This document shows, piece after piece, positions 35,081 through 43,633 of a DNA stretch of 64,000 nucleotides. The notes below the pieces were generated by a model, which saw only the letters and a list, made by a program, of their open reading frames with translations, had not been told where the DNA came from and made no database searches. Location of the stretch: positions 5,990,001-6,054,000 of the forward strand of contig NZ_CP029425.2 in NCBI RefSeq assembly GCF_002278135.3, read 5' to 3'. Positions within the stretch are counted from its first letter, which is position 1, and the number at the start of each line of letters is the position of its first letter. The DNA comes from Bradyrhizobium ottawaense. GTDB taxonomy: Bacteria; Pseudomonadota; Alphaproteobacteria; Rhizobiales; Xanthobacteraceae. Both the position numbers and the translations under genes were made by a program.

Positions 35081-36073
35081 CTATTCCGCGGCTTGTGCGG
35101 TCTGGCGATGCGTGCGCTTGGCGGCGTAGGCGGCGGCGGCTTCGCGTACCCAGGCCCCCTCCGCATGCGCCTTGCGGCGCGCGGCCATGCGGTCGCGATT
35201 GCAGGGGCCGTTGCCGGCGAGCACCTGCTTGAACTCGGTCCAGTCGATCTCGCTGTAACGCCAGTGCCCGTCGGCATCCTGAATCATGCCGGGATCGGGG
35301 ATGGTGAGGCCGAGATATTGCGCCTGCGGCACCGTGGCATCGACGAACTTCTGGCGCAGCTCGTCGTTGGAGAAACGCTTGATCTTCCACTTGGTCGAGG
35401 TGTCGCTATGCTGGCTCGTGCTATCTGGCGGGCCGAACATCATCAGCACCGGCCACCACCAGCGGTTCAGCGCATCCTGCGCCATCGCCTTCTGCTCGTC
35501 CGAGCCGCGGCACAGCGTCAGCATGATCTCGTAGCCCTGGCGCTGATGGAACGACTCCTCCTTGCAGACCCGGATCATCGCGCGCGCATAGGGGCCGTAG
35601 GAGCAGCGGCACAGCGGGATCTGGTTCATGATCGCGGCGCCGTCGACCAGCCAGCCGATGGTGCCGATATCAGCCCAGGTCAGCGTCGGATAGTTGAAGA
35701 TCGAGGAGTACTTGGCTTTGCCCGCGAGCATGGCATCGACCAGCTCCTCGCGCGATGAGCCGAGCGTCTCGGCCGCAGCATAGAGATAGAGCCCGTGGCC
35801 GCACTCGTCCTGCACCTTGGCGAGCAGCGCGGCCTTGCGGCGCAGGGTCGGCGCACGGGTGATCCAGCTGCCCTCAGGCAGCATGCCGACGATTTCGGAA
35901 TGGGCGTGCTGGGAAATCTGGCGTGTGAGCGTCTTGCGATAGGCCGCCGGCATCCAGTCGTTCGGCTCGATGCGCTCCTCGGCATCGACGCGGGCCTGGA
36001 ACTGCGCAGCCTTGGCTGCGTCCTCAAGACCGCGGTCGTCGGTCTCGGCCGTATTCAGCGCCTGGGTATACAT
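35081..36073 (-). CDS. paaA: Phenylacetyl-CoA 1,2-epoxidase catalytic subunit PaaA
   Basis: A 330-aa di-iron monooxygenase subunit that epoxidises the ring of phenylacetyl-CoA. Iron-ligand segments are visible: [13 protein letters not shown] near residue 90 and [13 protein letters not shown] near residue 170. The ATG at 36073 is chosen over the one at 36079 because GGGAGG touches the first ATG and is 6 bases from the second. First gene of the paaABCDE-I-K operon, downstream of a promoter with an operator-like repeat. Confidence 0.96.
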   Translation of the reverse strand: MYTQALNTAETDDRGLEDAAKAAQFQARVDAEERIEPNDWMPAAYRKTLTRQISQHAHSEIVGMLPEGSWITRAPTLRRKAALLAKVQDECGHGLYLYAAAETLGSSREELVDAMLAGKAKYSSIFNYPTLTWADIGTIGWLVDGAAIMNQIPLCRCSYGPYARAMIRVCKEESFHQRQGYEIMLTLCRGSDEQKAMAQDALNRWWWPVLMMFGPPDSTSQHSDTSTKWKIKRFSNDELRQKFVDATVPQAQYLGLTIPDPGMIQDADGHWRYSEIDWTEFKQVLAGNGPCNRDRMAARRKAHAEGAWVREAAAAYAAKRTHRQTAQAAE

Positions 36074-36100
36074 GCGCATCCTCCCGATTTATTGGGAGGC

Positions 36101-36142
36101 AATATATAACAAAAGTTACGTCATGCAAGATATTTCTGTAAC
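36101..36142 (-). promoter_or_regulatory. paaA promoter with operator-like inverted repeat (possible PaaX site)
   Basis: On the minus strand a -35 TTGCAT (36128-36123) and a -10 TATATT (36106-36101) are spaced by 16 bases. The -35 lies within an inverted repeat GTTAC-N18-GTAAC (36115-36119 and 36138-36142). The gene just upstream encodes the PaaX repressor, so this is a natural place for phenylacetyl-CoA-responsive repression. The repeat does not obviously match the enterobacterial PaaX box. Confidence 0.5.
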
Positions 36143-36149
36143 ATAAAAC

Positions 36150-37016
36150 TCAGGCCTCGAACCTCCTTTCCAGAAGCTTCCGCGCCGGCGGCAATGGCCC
36201 TTTCTCGTTGGTTCCATGTCCATCAAGCCATTGTTCGGAGGAGGCAAGCAGCGCGCGATAGATTTCGCCGCACAGGTTCCGTGCCGCCCTGCCCGGCCAG
36301 TTCGTCGGCAGCAGGATTTCGGGCAATAGCGGATCGCGCAGCACGACGCGGCGATAGTAGTGGATCAGGAGGATGCGCGCGGTAAACGCGTCGGCCTCGG
36401 ACAAATCGGTGCCGCGGCCGATCGCGGCGCGCAGCGGCTCGAACGTCTTCATGAATTTCAGATAGGCATCCGCGGTGCGGTCCAGCGGCCAACTCGCACT
36501 GAGCAGGCGACGCCCGCTGTCATCCTCAGCCGAGACTTCGAGACGGATCGCGCCCCCGGCTTCATCCGGCACCGGCAGGCCCGACGGCGCGACCCAAACC
36601 CCCGGCAGCGGACTGCCGAAGCCGGCGTTACGGAGCGCTTCGCGCGAGACGTCGCGATCTCCGCCATTGCCGATCAGGAGCAGCTCGAAGCGTCCGGTCC
36701 AGTCGGATGGCGGCGGATCGTAGATGTGGCGTGTCGCGGCCTCGAAGGTCTGGCGGCCCTTCTCGGCAAGCCGATAGAAGCTGTTGCGGCCGACCTTTTC
36801 CCGCGTGAGCCAGCCATCGGCCGCAAGCCGCGACATCGTGGTGCGCACCACGCCGCTGTCGATGTCGAGACCGTCGAAGAATTCGAGCAGCGTGCCGAGC
36901 CACACCGAACCGCCGCGGGGCACGATGGCATCGCCGAACACGGTGATGACGATGGAGCCGGTGCGCGACGGTTCACGCTTGAGCTGGTCGATGATGCGGG
37001 AGAGCGGATGCGCCAT
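36150..37016 (-). CDS. paaX: PaaX-family phenylacetate-degradation repressor
   Basis: A 288-aa repressor with the PaaX N-terminal winged helix (SIVITVFGDAIVPRGGSVWLG, then GLDIDSGVVRTTMSRLAADGWL) and the C-terminal PaaX_C region with its LIHYYRRVVLRDPLLPEILLP motif. PaaX proteins release DNA when phenylacetyl-CoA binds. I start it at ATG 37016 (MAHPLSRIID); the frame is open 12 codons further. It reads in the same direction as paaA and its stop is 76 bases upstream of the paaA ATG. Confidence 0.93.
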   Translation of the reverse strand: MAHPLSRIIDQLKREPSRTGSIVITVFGDAIVPRGGSVWLGTLLEFFDGLDIDSGVVRTTMSRLAADGWLTREKVGRNSFYRLAEKGRQTFEAATRHIYDPPPSDWTGRFELLLIGNGGDRDVSREALRNAGFGSPLPGVWVAPSGLPVPDEAGGAIRLEVSAEDDSGRRLLSASWPLDRTADAYLKFMKTFEPLRAAIGRGTDLSEADAFTARILLIHYYRRVVLRDPLLPEILLPTNWPGRAARNLCGEIYRALLASSEQWLDGHGTNEKGPLPPARKLLERRFEA

Positions 37017-37059
37017 GCGCGAGGCATAGCGCGTTTGATGCGGGCGCGACAATGGACGG

Positions 37060-37271
37060 GTGCGACGGCTTCTCTTCTCCTCCCCGCTTGCGTGGCCGCG
37101 ACGAGCTTCGCTCGCGCTGAGAAGGTCGGGATGAGGGGGAGGTTCCGCGGGGACGGAGGGAGTCGGACTCGCGGCGTACTCACAGCGTCATGGCCGGGCC
37201 AGTCCCGGCCATCCACGAGCCTTTCACGCAGCACAAAGACGTGGATGCCCGGGACAAGCCCGGGCATGACG
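37060..37271. repeat. Tandem palindromic repeats between paaX and the alpha/beta-hydrolase gene
   Basis: The 311-base spacer 37017-37327 has no credible gene. Its left part (about 37070-37160) has a degenerate CTCCTCCCCGC-type block like the element at 19590-19731 (family E). Its right part is a compact hairpin pair: CGTCATGGCCGGG / CCCGGCCATCCACG and CGTGGATGCCCGGG / CCCGGGCATGACG (37186-37271). This looks like two independent elements placed side by side. Confidence 0.75.
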
Positions 37272-37327
37272 ATCTCTGCTCAACGTTCAAATCCGATTGC
37301 CCTGCCGCACGCGGAAAGAGGCGATGA

Positions 37328-38098
37328 TCACCGATGCGGATCGGGATAGGCCAAGCTGCGCCAGCCGCTGCGGTCGAATGGCCGCCACTGGCCTTCCTTT
37401 TGCGCGAGCCGGTCGGCCACGGCATAGACCGCGGCCGGGTGATGGCCCATGCCGCAATGGCTGCTCTCGATCTCGATGCTCTCGGTCTGCCCGCCCGATT
37501 TCTCCATGCAGCCCTGCCAGGCGCAGACGCCGTCAGTGCGGCTGAAGATGGCGGTGGTCGGCACCGGCGGTGGTGCCGCCAGATCGCCGCCGAACCGCGG
37601 ATCGACCTCGTCCGACTTCCGACCGCTCGCCCATTCATAGACGCGCCAGGCATTGGTTGAACGGGGATCGCCGGCGAAGGGGCTACCAAGCGTGATCACC
37701 TGCCGCACGCGCTCGGGCATCATCTTGGCGAGCTGGCGCGCATAGAGGCCGCCAAGGCTCCAACCGACCAGGCTGATCTTGCGGCCATGGGTGTCGCTGA
37801 GCTCCTCGACCAGATCGACCATGGCATGCTGCACGCCCTCGCGAAGGCCATAGTTGCGGCCCTGGCGCCAGCCGCTCACCGCATATCCCTTACTGGTCAG
37901 AAACGTGCGCAACGCACGCGTGGATGCATCGGAGGCCACGAGGCCCGGCAGCACCAGCACCGGGTGCCCATCACCGCGCGGCGCAAGGCTCAGCAGCGGC
38001 AGCGCGCCGAGGAATGCGCCGAACTCGTGGATCGCGCGCCCTTCCATAAACATCAGAGTTCTCGACGGCGGACGCAGCGTCTGGGCAGTAGCGGTCAT
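37328..38098 (-). CDS. Alpha/beta-fold hydrolase (lipase-like), paralogue of the 50409-51209 gene
   Basis: A 256-aa protein with nucleophile motif GWSLGGLYAR, a glycine-rich VLVLPGLVASD strand-loop near residue 50 and a late SSHCGMGHHPA segment that may supply the histidine. No clear signal peptide. The start at 38098 follows GGGG eight bases ahead. It shares an unusual block with the gene at 50409 (APRGDGHPVL, LVGWSLGG, VITLGSPFA and ADRLAQ in the same order), so the two are paralogues bracketing the storage-lipid region. The substrate may be an acylglycerol, wax or PHA-type ester; this is inference. Confidence 0.83.
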   Translation of the reverse strand: MTATAQTLRPPSRTLMFMEGRAIHEFGAFLGALPLLSLAPRGDGHPVLVLPGLVASDASTRALRTFLTSKGYAVSGWRQGRNYGLREGVQHAMVDLVEELSDTHGRKISLVGWSLGGLYARQLAKMMPERVRQVITLGSPFAGDPRSTNAWRVYEWASGRKSDEVDPRFGGDLAAPPPVPTTAIFSRTDGVCAWQGCMEKSGGQTESIEIESSHCGMGHHPAAVYAVADRLAQKEGQWRPFDRSGWRSLAYPDPHR

Positions 38099-38285
38099 CA
38101 ATGTTTCCCCTGAGAAGGCGCCGGGCGCGATACCGGCAAATGGGCATGAATTCCAATACGCCGGCTTCTTGATCGTTCCGCAGCGCAGCATGAATCAGCT
38201 AGGCGGCCGGTTCCGACATTCAAGCGGGAGAGTCGCGGGGCGACAATAGGCCCGCGCGTTAATGCTAACGTCCGTGGCGCAAAAG

Positions 38286-39572
38286 TCACAGCAATCGGAG
38301 CAGGAATTCTACGGAGTAGAGCGCGAGCCCGGCGAGCCCACCGATCAGCGAACCGTTGAAACGGATGTATTGCAGGTCGCGCCCGATGTTGATTTCGATC
38401 AGCGAAATCAACTGCGCCATATCCCATGCCTTGACCTGGTCGGAGATGAAGATGGAGACGCCACTCTTCTGGTCGGCGACGAAGCTGCGCAGCACCGTCA
38501 CCAGCCCCTTGTTGATCTCGTCGCGCAGCTCGGCATCGCCGGCGAGCGCATCGCCGGCGGAAACGAACATGCCGGCGAGATGATGCTGTAGCACCTGCGT
38601 CTCGCCGCTCGCGCTGCGTTCGATGAAGGAGCGTGTGTTGGCCCAGACGGTGCGTGCGAGATCGGCAAGCTCGGGCCGCGCGAGGAGGTCGCGCTTCAAG
38701 CCGGCGATGCGGTCGATATAGGCCTGGTCAGTGCCGAGCCGGTCGACGAAGCTCAGCACCATGCGGTCGAACTCGCCGCGGAAGGGATGCTTGGGATCGC
38801 TGCGCACCTCGTTGAAGAAGGCGGTCGCGGACGCCACGATCTTGTTCACCAGAAACTTGTCGGCTCGGTAGAGCCGCAGCAGGGTCGGCAATTCCGCGCG
38901 CACCTTCTCGCGGATCATCCCCATCGTCTCTTTCTGGTTCAGCGTCTCGTGCATCACGCGCAGGAGATCGTCGAACAGGATCTGATGGCGCCCCTCCGCC
39001 ACGAAACCGCGCAGCGTGCCGGCGGCGAGTGGCGCAAGGTCGATCGCCTGGAGCTGCGATGACATGCGGCGGATGATGAAGGTCATCAGACCCGAGCTCT
39101 CCGTCGCCGAGACGGCCTCCGGCAACAGGCGGAGCGCGAAGCGCGCGAGATCGTCGCTGCGCTTGCGGTCGCGCAGCCAGTCGGCGACGAAGGAGCCGAA
39201 ATCGATCTCCTTCAGCTTGGCCTCGACCGGTCCCGCCTCGAGGAAATGCACCTGGATGAATTCGCCGAGCTTGTCGGCGATCCTGGCCTGGTTGCTCTGG
39301 ATGATCGCGGTATGCGGGATCGGCAGGCCGAGCGGCCGCTTGAACAGCGCGACCACGGCATACCAGTCGGCGAGGCCGCCGATGGTCGCGGCTTCCGCGA
39401 AGGCGGCGATGAAGCCGAACACGGGATGCGCGTTCAGCAGCAACTTCGCGACGACGAACAGGGCAAGCGTCGAAGCCAGCACCAGCGTCGCCAGCGCTTT
39501 CACGCGGCGCAGCTCGGCCGCGCGTTCGGCATCGCCGGGAGTATCGAAGGAGAAGGCGGCGGGTGGGGTCAT
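38286..39572 (-). CDS. DUF445-family membrane-anchored protein
   Basis: A 428-aa protein with hydrophobic segments near the N-terminus (about 27-45 and 50-68) and at the very end (about 408-425). The long middle is polar and helical. The N-terminal ATIGGLADWYAVVALFKRPLGLPIPHTAII and C-terminal YIRFNGSLIGGLAGLALY are DUF445 landmarks. The function of the family is unknown; members sit in the membrane, and a role at the cell envelope is only suspected. It stands alone between two spacers with palindromic repeats. Confidence 0.88.
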   Translation of the reverse strand: MTPPAAFSFDTPGDAERAAELRRVKALATLVLASTLALFVVAKLLLNAHPVFGFIAAFAEAATIGGLADWYAVVALFKRPLGLPIPHTAIIQSNQARIADKLGEFIQVHFLEAGPVEAKLKEIDFGSFVADWLRDRKRSDDLARFALRLLPEAVSATESSGLMTFIIRRMSSQLQAIDLAPLAAGTLRGFVAEGRHQILFDDLLRVMHETLNQKETMGMIREKVRAELPTLLRLYRADKFLVNKIVASATAFFNEVRSDPKHPFRGEFDRMVLSFVDRLGTDQAYIDRIAGLKRDLLARPELADLARTVWANTRSFIERSASGETQVLQHHLAGMFVSAGDALAGDAELRDEINKGLVTVLRSFVADQKSGVSIFISDQVKAWDMAQLISLIEINIGRDLQYIRFNGSLIGGLAGLALYSVEFLLRLL

Positions 39573-39600
39573 TGTAGATACTTAGCGTGTCGATCTCCGC

Positions 39601-39753
39601 GTGTCCCGGACGCGGTGCAGCGCAGAGCGATGCGCCGCAGAGCCGGGACCCAGCAAGCATCCGATGCAGGATGGCCCCCGGATCAGCAGTGCACCACACC
39701 CCTGGTCGATGCTTCGCATCGCCAGGGGCGGCTGCACTGCGTCCGGGGAACGC
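39601..39753. repeat. Palindromic intergenic repeat, family C copy 2
   Basis: GTGTCCCGGACGCGGTGCAGCGC at 39601 pairs with GCGGCTGCACTGCGTCCGGGGAACGC ending at 39753. Inner arms are CGATGCGAAGC / GCTTCGCATC-like. It fills the divergently facing gap between the DUF445 gene and the phasin terminator. Confidence 0.82.
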
Positions 39754-39760
39754 AAGAGGC

Positions 39761-39790
39761 AAAAACAAAGGCCCGCCGAAGCGGGCCTCA
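39761..39790 (-). terminator. Rho-independent terminator of the phasin gene
   Basis: On the minus strand GAGGCCCGC-TTCG-GCGGGCCTTTGTTTTTG forms a 7-bp GC stem with a UUCG loop followed by a T-rich tail. It begins 28 bases after the phasin stop codon at 39818. It should allow this abundant message to end cleanly. Confidence 0.88.
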
Positions 39791-39817
39791 AATTGAGTTT
39801 TGACTCAGGGCGCCGGA

Positions 39818-40273
39818 TCAGGCGGTCTTGTTGTAGACCTTGGCAAAATTGTCCTGAGCGGACTTCGCACCGTTGGCGGCGAGCTGGCCGAAATAGTCGG
39901 CGGTCGCCTTGGCGCGCGAGACGAACACTTCGCCGCGGGCGCGGAGCAGGCTCGACTGGATCTCGACGGCTTCGCTGACCGACTTGGCGGAAGCAAGCTT
40001 GTCGATGCTGGCGAAGAACGCCTGGGCGTCGTCATAGATCGCCTGCTGGATATTGCGGCTGATCTTGCCGGCCTCGGTGACGGACTCGGTCACCGCGTTC
40101 TCGACGGCGGCGGTCACGCGCTCGGAGCCAGCGAACACCTCTGCAGCACGGTCCTTGGCGGTGTTGGCGGTCTTCTTGACGAACTCGCGGGCGGCCTCGG
40201 GAACTTCCAGGTTCTGGATGTTCTTGAAAGCGTCCTTGAAGCCCTCGAAAGCGGTGTTGGTTTCAGTGGTCAT
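39818..40273 (-). CDS. Phasin-family polyhydroxyalkanoate granule protein
   Basis: A 151-aa, mostly helical phasin_2-type protein. Amphipathic repeats run along its length, with EAAREFVKKTANTAKDRAAEVF and a C-terminal FVSRAKATADYFGQLAANGAKSAQDNFAKV typical of the family. Phasins coat PHA granules and limit their fusion. It is monocistronic, with its own promoter (40341-40370) and terminator, and lies near a PHA synthase gene. GGAGAG precedes the ATG. Confidence 0.92.
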   Translation of the reverse strand: MTTETNTAFEGFKDAFKNIQNLEVPEAAREFVKKTANTAKDRAAEVFAGSERVTAAVENAVTESVTEAGKISRNIQQAIYDDAQAFFASIDKLASAKSVSEAVEIQSSLLRARGEVFVSRAKATADYFGQLAANGAKSAQDNFAKVYNKTA

Positions 40274-40340
40274 GGGGTTCTCTCCATCCTCATTGGTTGA
40301 GCTATGGGCTCACCCCGTCCTCGATGGCCCGGGGCACGGC

Positions 40341-40383
40341 TTATATGGCATAGTTAATTGTGCGATGCAATATTATTATTGCA
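40341..40383 (-). promoter_or_regulatory. Phasin promoter with palindromic operator overlapping -35
   Basis: On the minus strand -35 TTGCAT (40370-40365) and -10 ATATAA (40346-40341) are separated by 18 bases. A perfect inverted repeat TGCAATA-N4-TATTGCA (40366-40383) covers the -35. PhaR-type repressors of PHA metabolism recognise TGC/GCA-rich palindromes, so this is a good candidate for that operator. The region is strikingly AT-rich beside the coding DNA. Confidence 0.6.
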
Positions 40384-40497
40384 CTGCGATATCACGAAAC
40401 TGTGAACAGCCTTAACAGGAGGCATATGATGCCTCCCTGGCCAAGCAGGTTCCCGGAGAGCGGTCGGACCATCTCCCCAGTGCTGGAGACGGCGGTC

Positions 40498-41091
40498 CTA
40501 GTGCTGGACGGCGCCTGGGAGCCCGTAGGCCTCCATCTGGGCCTGGACCTGCGCGATGTTATGGCCGAGCACGACGATGTCGTGGGTCTTGCCGTCGACG
40601 TCCCGGACGTGATCTCGCAGCAACGCTTCGGCCTTGAAACCGAGGCTCTCGAACACGGCGATCGCGGCCTGCTGGTCGACCGTCATCTGAACCGAGAGTT
40701 TTTCCAGGCCCGCGCCGAGCGCGAGCGCGAAGGTCTCCTGCGACAGCGCCCGCCCTACCCCCTTCCCGCGCACATCGAGCGAGACGACCATGCGAATCTC
40801 GCCGACATGGGGCGACCAGGAGTGCGGATCGCGCACCAGCGTGCCGCAGCCGACGACCTTGCCGTCCCTGACCGCAAGCAGGCTCGTAATCGCGCCACGC
40901 TCGATCTCCTTGACCCAGGCCGACAGCACCTTCGGCTCGCTGATATTGCGCGGCAAAAACAACAAATCGTGGGTCGGCAGGCCCTTGCCGAAGGCGAGCA
41001 CCGCGGCTTCATCCGCAGGCGACATCAAGCGAATCTCGATATCGCCGGCGTCGGTCTTGACGTGACGCGGATACGAACGCTGCTCGCTCAT
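40498..41091 (-). CDS. GNAT-family N-acetyltransferase
   Basis: A 197-aa GNAT protein. The acetyl-CoA-binding turn is RMVVSLDVRGKGVGRALSQETFALA (V/I-x-x-x-R-G-x-G-x-G/A), followed by the beta-strand region VQMTVDQQAAIAVFESLGFKAEALLRDHV. It overlaps the phaC-like stop by 4 bases (ATGA), so it is translated with the PHA synthase operon. I use ATG 41091, not the 13-codon extension into phaC. The acceptor is not known; acylation of a small molecule or a protein in PHA metabolism would fit. Confidence 0.87.
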   Translation of the reverse strand: MSEQRSYPRHVKTDAGDIEIRLMSPADEAAVLAFGKGLPTHDLLFLPRNISEPKVLSAWVKEIERGAITSLLAVRDGKVVGCGTLVRDPHSWSPHVGEIRMVVSLDVRGKGVGRALSQETFALALGAGLEKLSVQMTVDQQAAIAVFESLGFKAEALLRDHVRDVDGKTHDIVVLGHNIAQVQAQMEAYGLPGAVQH

Positions 41092-42170
41092 GTCGATCTC
41101 TTCCCTAGCCAGGAATCCAGTTTCGGCCATAGCCGCTTCACGGCGTTGGCTCCCGCGACGAGCGAGACGTGACCGCCCTTCAGCATCACCTCTTCCTTGT
41201 CCGCAGATCCGATCTTCGCGATCAGGTGCTTGGCGGCGTCATACGGCACGATGTGATCATGCTCGGCGACCGCATGCAGAATCGGCACCTTGATGTTGTC
41301 GAGCTTCGCAGGCCGGCCGCCGACCGACATGGTGTCGTTGAACAGCTTGTTGTCCCACATCAGGTCTTTGGTGATGGCGCGGAAATACTCGCCCGCCAGC
41401 GGCAGGGTGTCGGTCGCCCAACGGTCGAACATGCGGTAGGACTTGACGAACTCGTCGTTCCAGATGTTTTCCCAGAGCTGGATCTGGCTCACCGTGCGCG
41501 AGGCCGGACGCAGCATCTCGAACGAGGACAGGATCATCTCCGGCGGCACGTTGCCGACGCTGTCGACGAGGCGGTCGACGTCGAAATAGCGACGGTCGGA
41601 GAAATTCGAGAACAGCTTCATCTCGCGGAAGTCGATCGGCGTGGTGAAGCAGATCAAATTCTTCATCGGCCCATCCTTGTGGATCGCGCCGTAGAGCAGC
41701 GACAGCACGCCGCCGAAGCAATAGCCGATCACGGAGACGTCCTGCTCGCCGGAATCAGCTTGCACCCGGCGAACACAGTCCGGAATGAAGTCGAGGACAT
41801 AGTCCTCCATCCGCAGACTCTTCTCCTCCGGCCGCGGCGCGCTCCAGTCGAGCATATAGACGTCGTAACCGCGCTTGAGCAGGAATTCGATAAAACTCTG
41901 GCCGGGGACGAGGTCGAGGATGTAGCCGCGGTTGGTGGTGGCCATCACGATCAGCACCGGCACGCGGTAGATCTCGTCCGACATGGGGCGATAATGATAG
42001 AGATTCATGGTGCCGCGCGAATGCAGCACGTCCTTGGGCGTCGATCCAAGTGATGGACCCGAGGTCGAGAAATATTCGACGCCCTTGATGCTGCGCTGGA
42101 TGGCGCGCTGCACCTCGCTCTGGATGCGTTCCGGGATAGAAGCGAAATCAAGTCCGGGAGCTGCATTCAT
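41088..42170 (-). CDS. phaC: Class III-type poly(3-hydroxyalkanoate) synthase subunit PhaC
   Basis: A 360-aa alpha/beta-fold synthase. The catalytic triad is Cys151 in the lipase-like box GYCFGG, Asp305 in AEHDHIVPY and His334 in KGGHVSLVAG. Spacing matches class III PhaC enzymes, which are about 355 aa and need a PhaE partner, rather than the 560-aa class I enzymes. It polymerises 3-hydroxyacyl-CoA at granules. It overlaps an upstream 127-aa PhaE-like gene and a downstream GNAT gene by 4 bases each. Confidence 0.9.
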   Translation of the reverse strand: MNAAPGLDFASIPERIQSEVQRAIQRSIKGVEYFSTSGPSLGSTPKDVLHSRGTMNLYHYRPMSDEIYRVPVLIVMATTNRGYILDLVPGQSFIEFLLKRGYDVYMLDWSAPRPEEKSLRMEDYVLDFIPDCVRRVQADSGEQDVSVIGYCFGGVLSLLYGAIHKDGPMKNLICFTTPIDFREMKLFSNFSDRRYFDVDRLVDSVGNVPPEMILSSFEMLRPASRTVSQIQLWENIWNDEFVKSYRMFDRWATDTLPLAGEYFRAITKDLMWDNKLFNDTMSVGGRPAKLDNIKVPILHAVAEHDHIVPYDAAKHLIAKIGSADKEEVMLKGGHVSLVAGANAVKRLWPKLDSWLGKRST

Positions 42171-42550
42171 GCCTGCTCTCCGCCCTCAGACGGCGGGCGC
42201 TTGGTGCGCGGCGGCCGCAATGCGGAATCGCCCCCCTGAGACACGCCGGCACTTGCAGCCATCTGGTTCAGCAGCGACTTGATCTCACCGATCTGGACTT
42301 CGATAGCTTGCAGCCTTTCGGCAAGGCCTGTGACCTGCTCCCGACTCGGCAGGTTCATGGAGACCAAGTACTTCTCCATGAGTTCGCCGAGCTGCTTCTG
42401 AGCACCTGCAGCAACTCCCCCCGCACGGTTCATCGCCTGCGAAAACTCGGGCGACGACATGGCCTGGTTGGCGAAGGAGTTGAACCCCTTCTCCATCTCA
42501 CCAACCATCTTTTGCCACATGGCGACCGGGTCACTGGTCTTGTCGGTCAT
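42167..42550 (-). CDS. Short PhaE/PhaR-like PHA synthase partner
   Basis: A 127-aa helical protein. It opens MTDKTSDPVAMWQKMVGEMEKGFNSFANQAM, a W/M-rich amphipathic stretch also seen in PHA synthase accessory subunits. Residues about 60-100 contain LMEKYLVSMNLPSREQVTGLAERLQAIEVQIGEIKSLL, resembling the conserved PhaE C-terminal helix pair. The tail is Arg/Pro-rich. I start it at ATG 42550 (GGAGG six bases ahead) rather than the upstream in-frame starts. It overlaps phaC by 4 bases. True PhaE proteins are about three times longer, so this may be a minimal version. Confidence 0.72.
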   Translation of the reverse strand: MTDKTSDPVAMWQKMVGEMEKGFNSFANQAMSSPEFSQAMNRAGGVAAGAQKQLGELMEKYLVSMNLPSREQVTGLAERLQAIEVQIGEIKSLLNQMAASAGVSQGGDSALRPPRTKRPPSEGGEQA

Positions 42551-42718
42551 CGGTGTCCTCCAGATGTCGAGAGCTTCGATGCTCTTCTTTTTCGCCATAC
42601 CACACCGTTGCGCCGTGCCGGTCAACCGGCAAGCAGCGGCTCGGTGCCGCGCGCGGCTTTCATTGCAACGGGAAACCGTGCGATACAGCATCAGTCAAAC
42701 GCTTGAGGGAACGCGCCC

Positions 42719-43633
42719 GTGAACGCCCATCAGCCGCCCCAGACAGTCCGCGCCAATGGCATCGAGATCTGCTACGAGATTTTTGGCAACGACAATGCCG
42801 AGCCGCTGCTGCTGATCATGGGATTAGGCGCCCAGATGATCCACTGGGACGATGCGTTCTGCGAGCAGCTTGCCGCACGCGGCTTCCGCGTGATCCGCTT
42901 CGACAATCGCGACATCGGCAAGTCGAGCCATCTGACGGGCGGCAAGCGGTTGACCCCGCTCGAGCTGCTTAAGCTGCGATTCTTCAGGATTCCCGTCGCG
43001 GCAACCTACAGGCTGATCGACATGGCCAAGGATACGATCGGGCTGATGGATGCGCTCGGCATCAAATCGGCGCATCTTGTCGGTGCCTCCATGGGCGGCA
43101 TGATCGCGCAGGAGGTCACGCTGTCGTTCCCGCAGCGCGTGCGCTCGCTGACCTCGATCATGTCGACGACGGGCAGTCCGCGCGTGCCGCCGCCGACGCG
43201 CGAGGCGGCCGCAATGCTGATGGCGCCGCCGCCGCGCAGCAAGGAGGAGTTCATCGTCCGCTACGGCCAGACCTGGAAGGTGTTGCGCGCCGGGCATTTT
43301 CCGGAGGAGGAAGCGCTCGACCCGGAACGCGCCGAGCGCGTGTTCGCGCGCGGGCTCAATCCGGCCGGCGTCGGCCGCCAGCTCCGCGCGGTGCTCGCGT
43401 CCGGCAGCCGCAAGGAGCGGCTGCATGCCGTGCAGACGCCGACGCTCGTGATCCACGGTACCGTCGATCCCTTGGTGCGGCCTGAGGGCGGCAAGGACAC
43501 GGCGGCGTCAATCCCGAACGCAAGATTGTTGATGATCGACGGTATGGGCCATGCACTGCCGATGCGGTTCTGGCCTGAGATCATCGGCGCCATCGACAAG
43601 TACGCGCATGGCGCGGCGGCGCAGGCAGCTTAA
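42719..43633 (+). CDS. Alpha/beta-hydrolase fold protein
   Basis: A 304-aa hydrolase beginning at GTG 42719. It has the oxyanion region LLLIMGLGAQMIHWD, a strand motif VIRFDNRDIGKSS, the nucleophile box GASMGG (Ser about 125), Asp in IHGTVDPLV and His in MGHALP. The overall architecture matches carboxylesterases and aclacinomycin-methylesterase-like enzymes. It is divergent from the PHA synthase operon and overlaps the opposing spermidine-synthase-like gene by 4 bases. Substrate unknown. Confidence 0.88.
   Translation: MNAHQPPQTVRANGIEICYEIFGNDNAEPLLLIMGLGAQMIHWDDAFCEQLAARGFRVIRFDNRDIGKSSHLTGGKRLTPLELLKLRFFRIPVAATYRLIDMAKDTIGLMDALGIKSAHLVGASMGGMIAQEVTLSFPQRVRSLTSIMSTTGSPRVPPPTREAAAMLMAPPPRSKEEFIVRYGQTWKVLRAGHFPEEEALDPERAERVFARGLNPAGVGRQLRAVLASGSRKERLHAVQTPTLVIHGTVDPLVRPEGGKDTAASIPNARLLMIDGMGHALPMRFWPEIIGAIDKYAHGAAAQAA

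Noticed and set aside
42551..42691. Longer start for the PhaE-like protein (47 more residues)
   Set aside because: The sequence TGGAGGACACCG just ahead of ATG 42550 is a strong ribosome site, whereas the upstream in-frame starts lack one.
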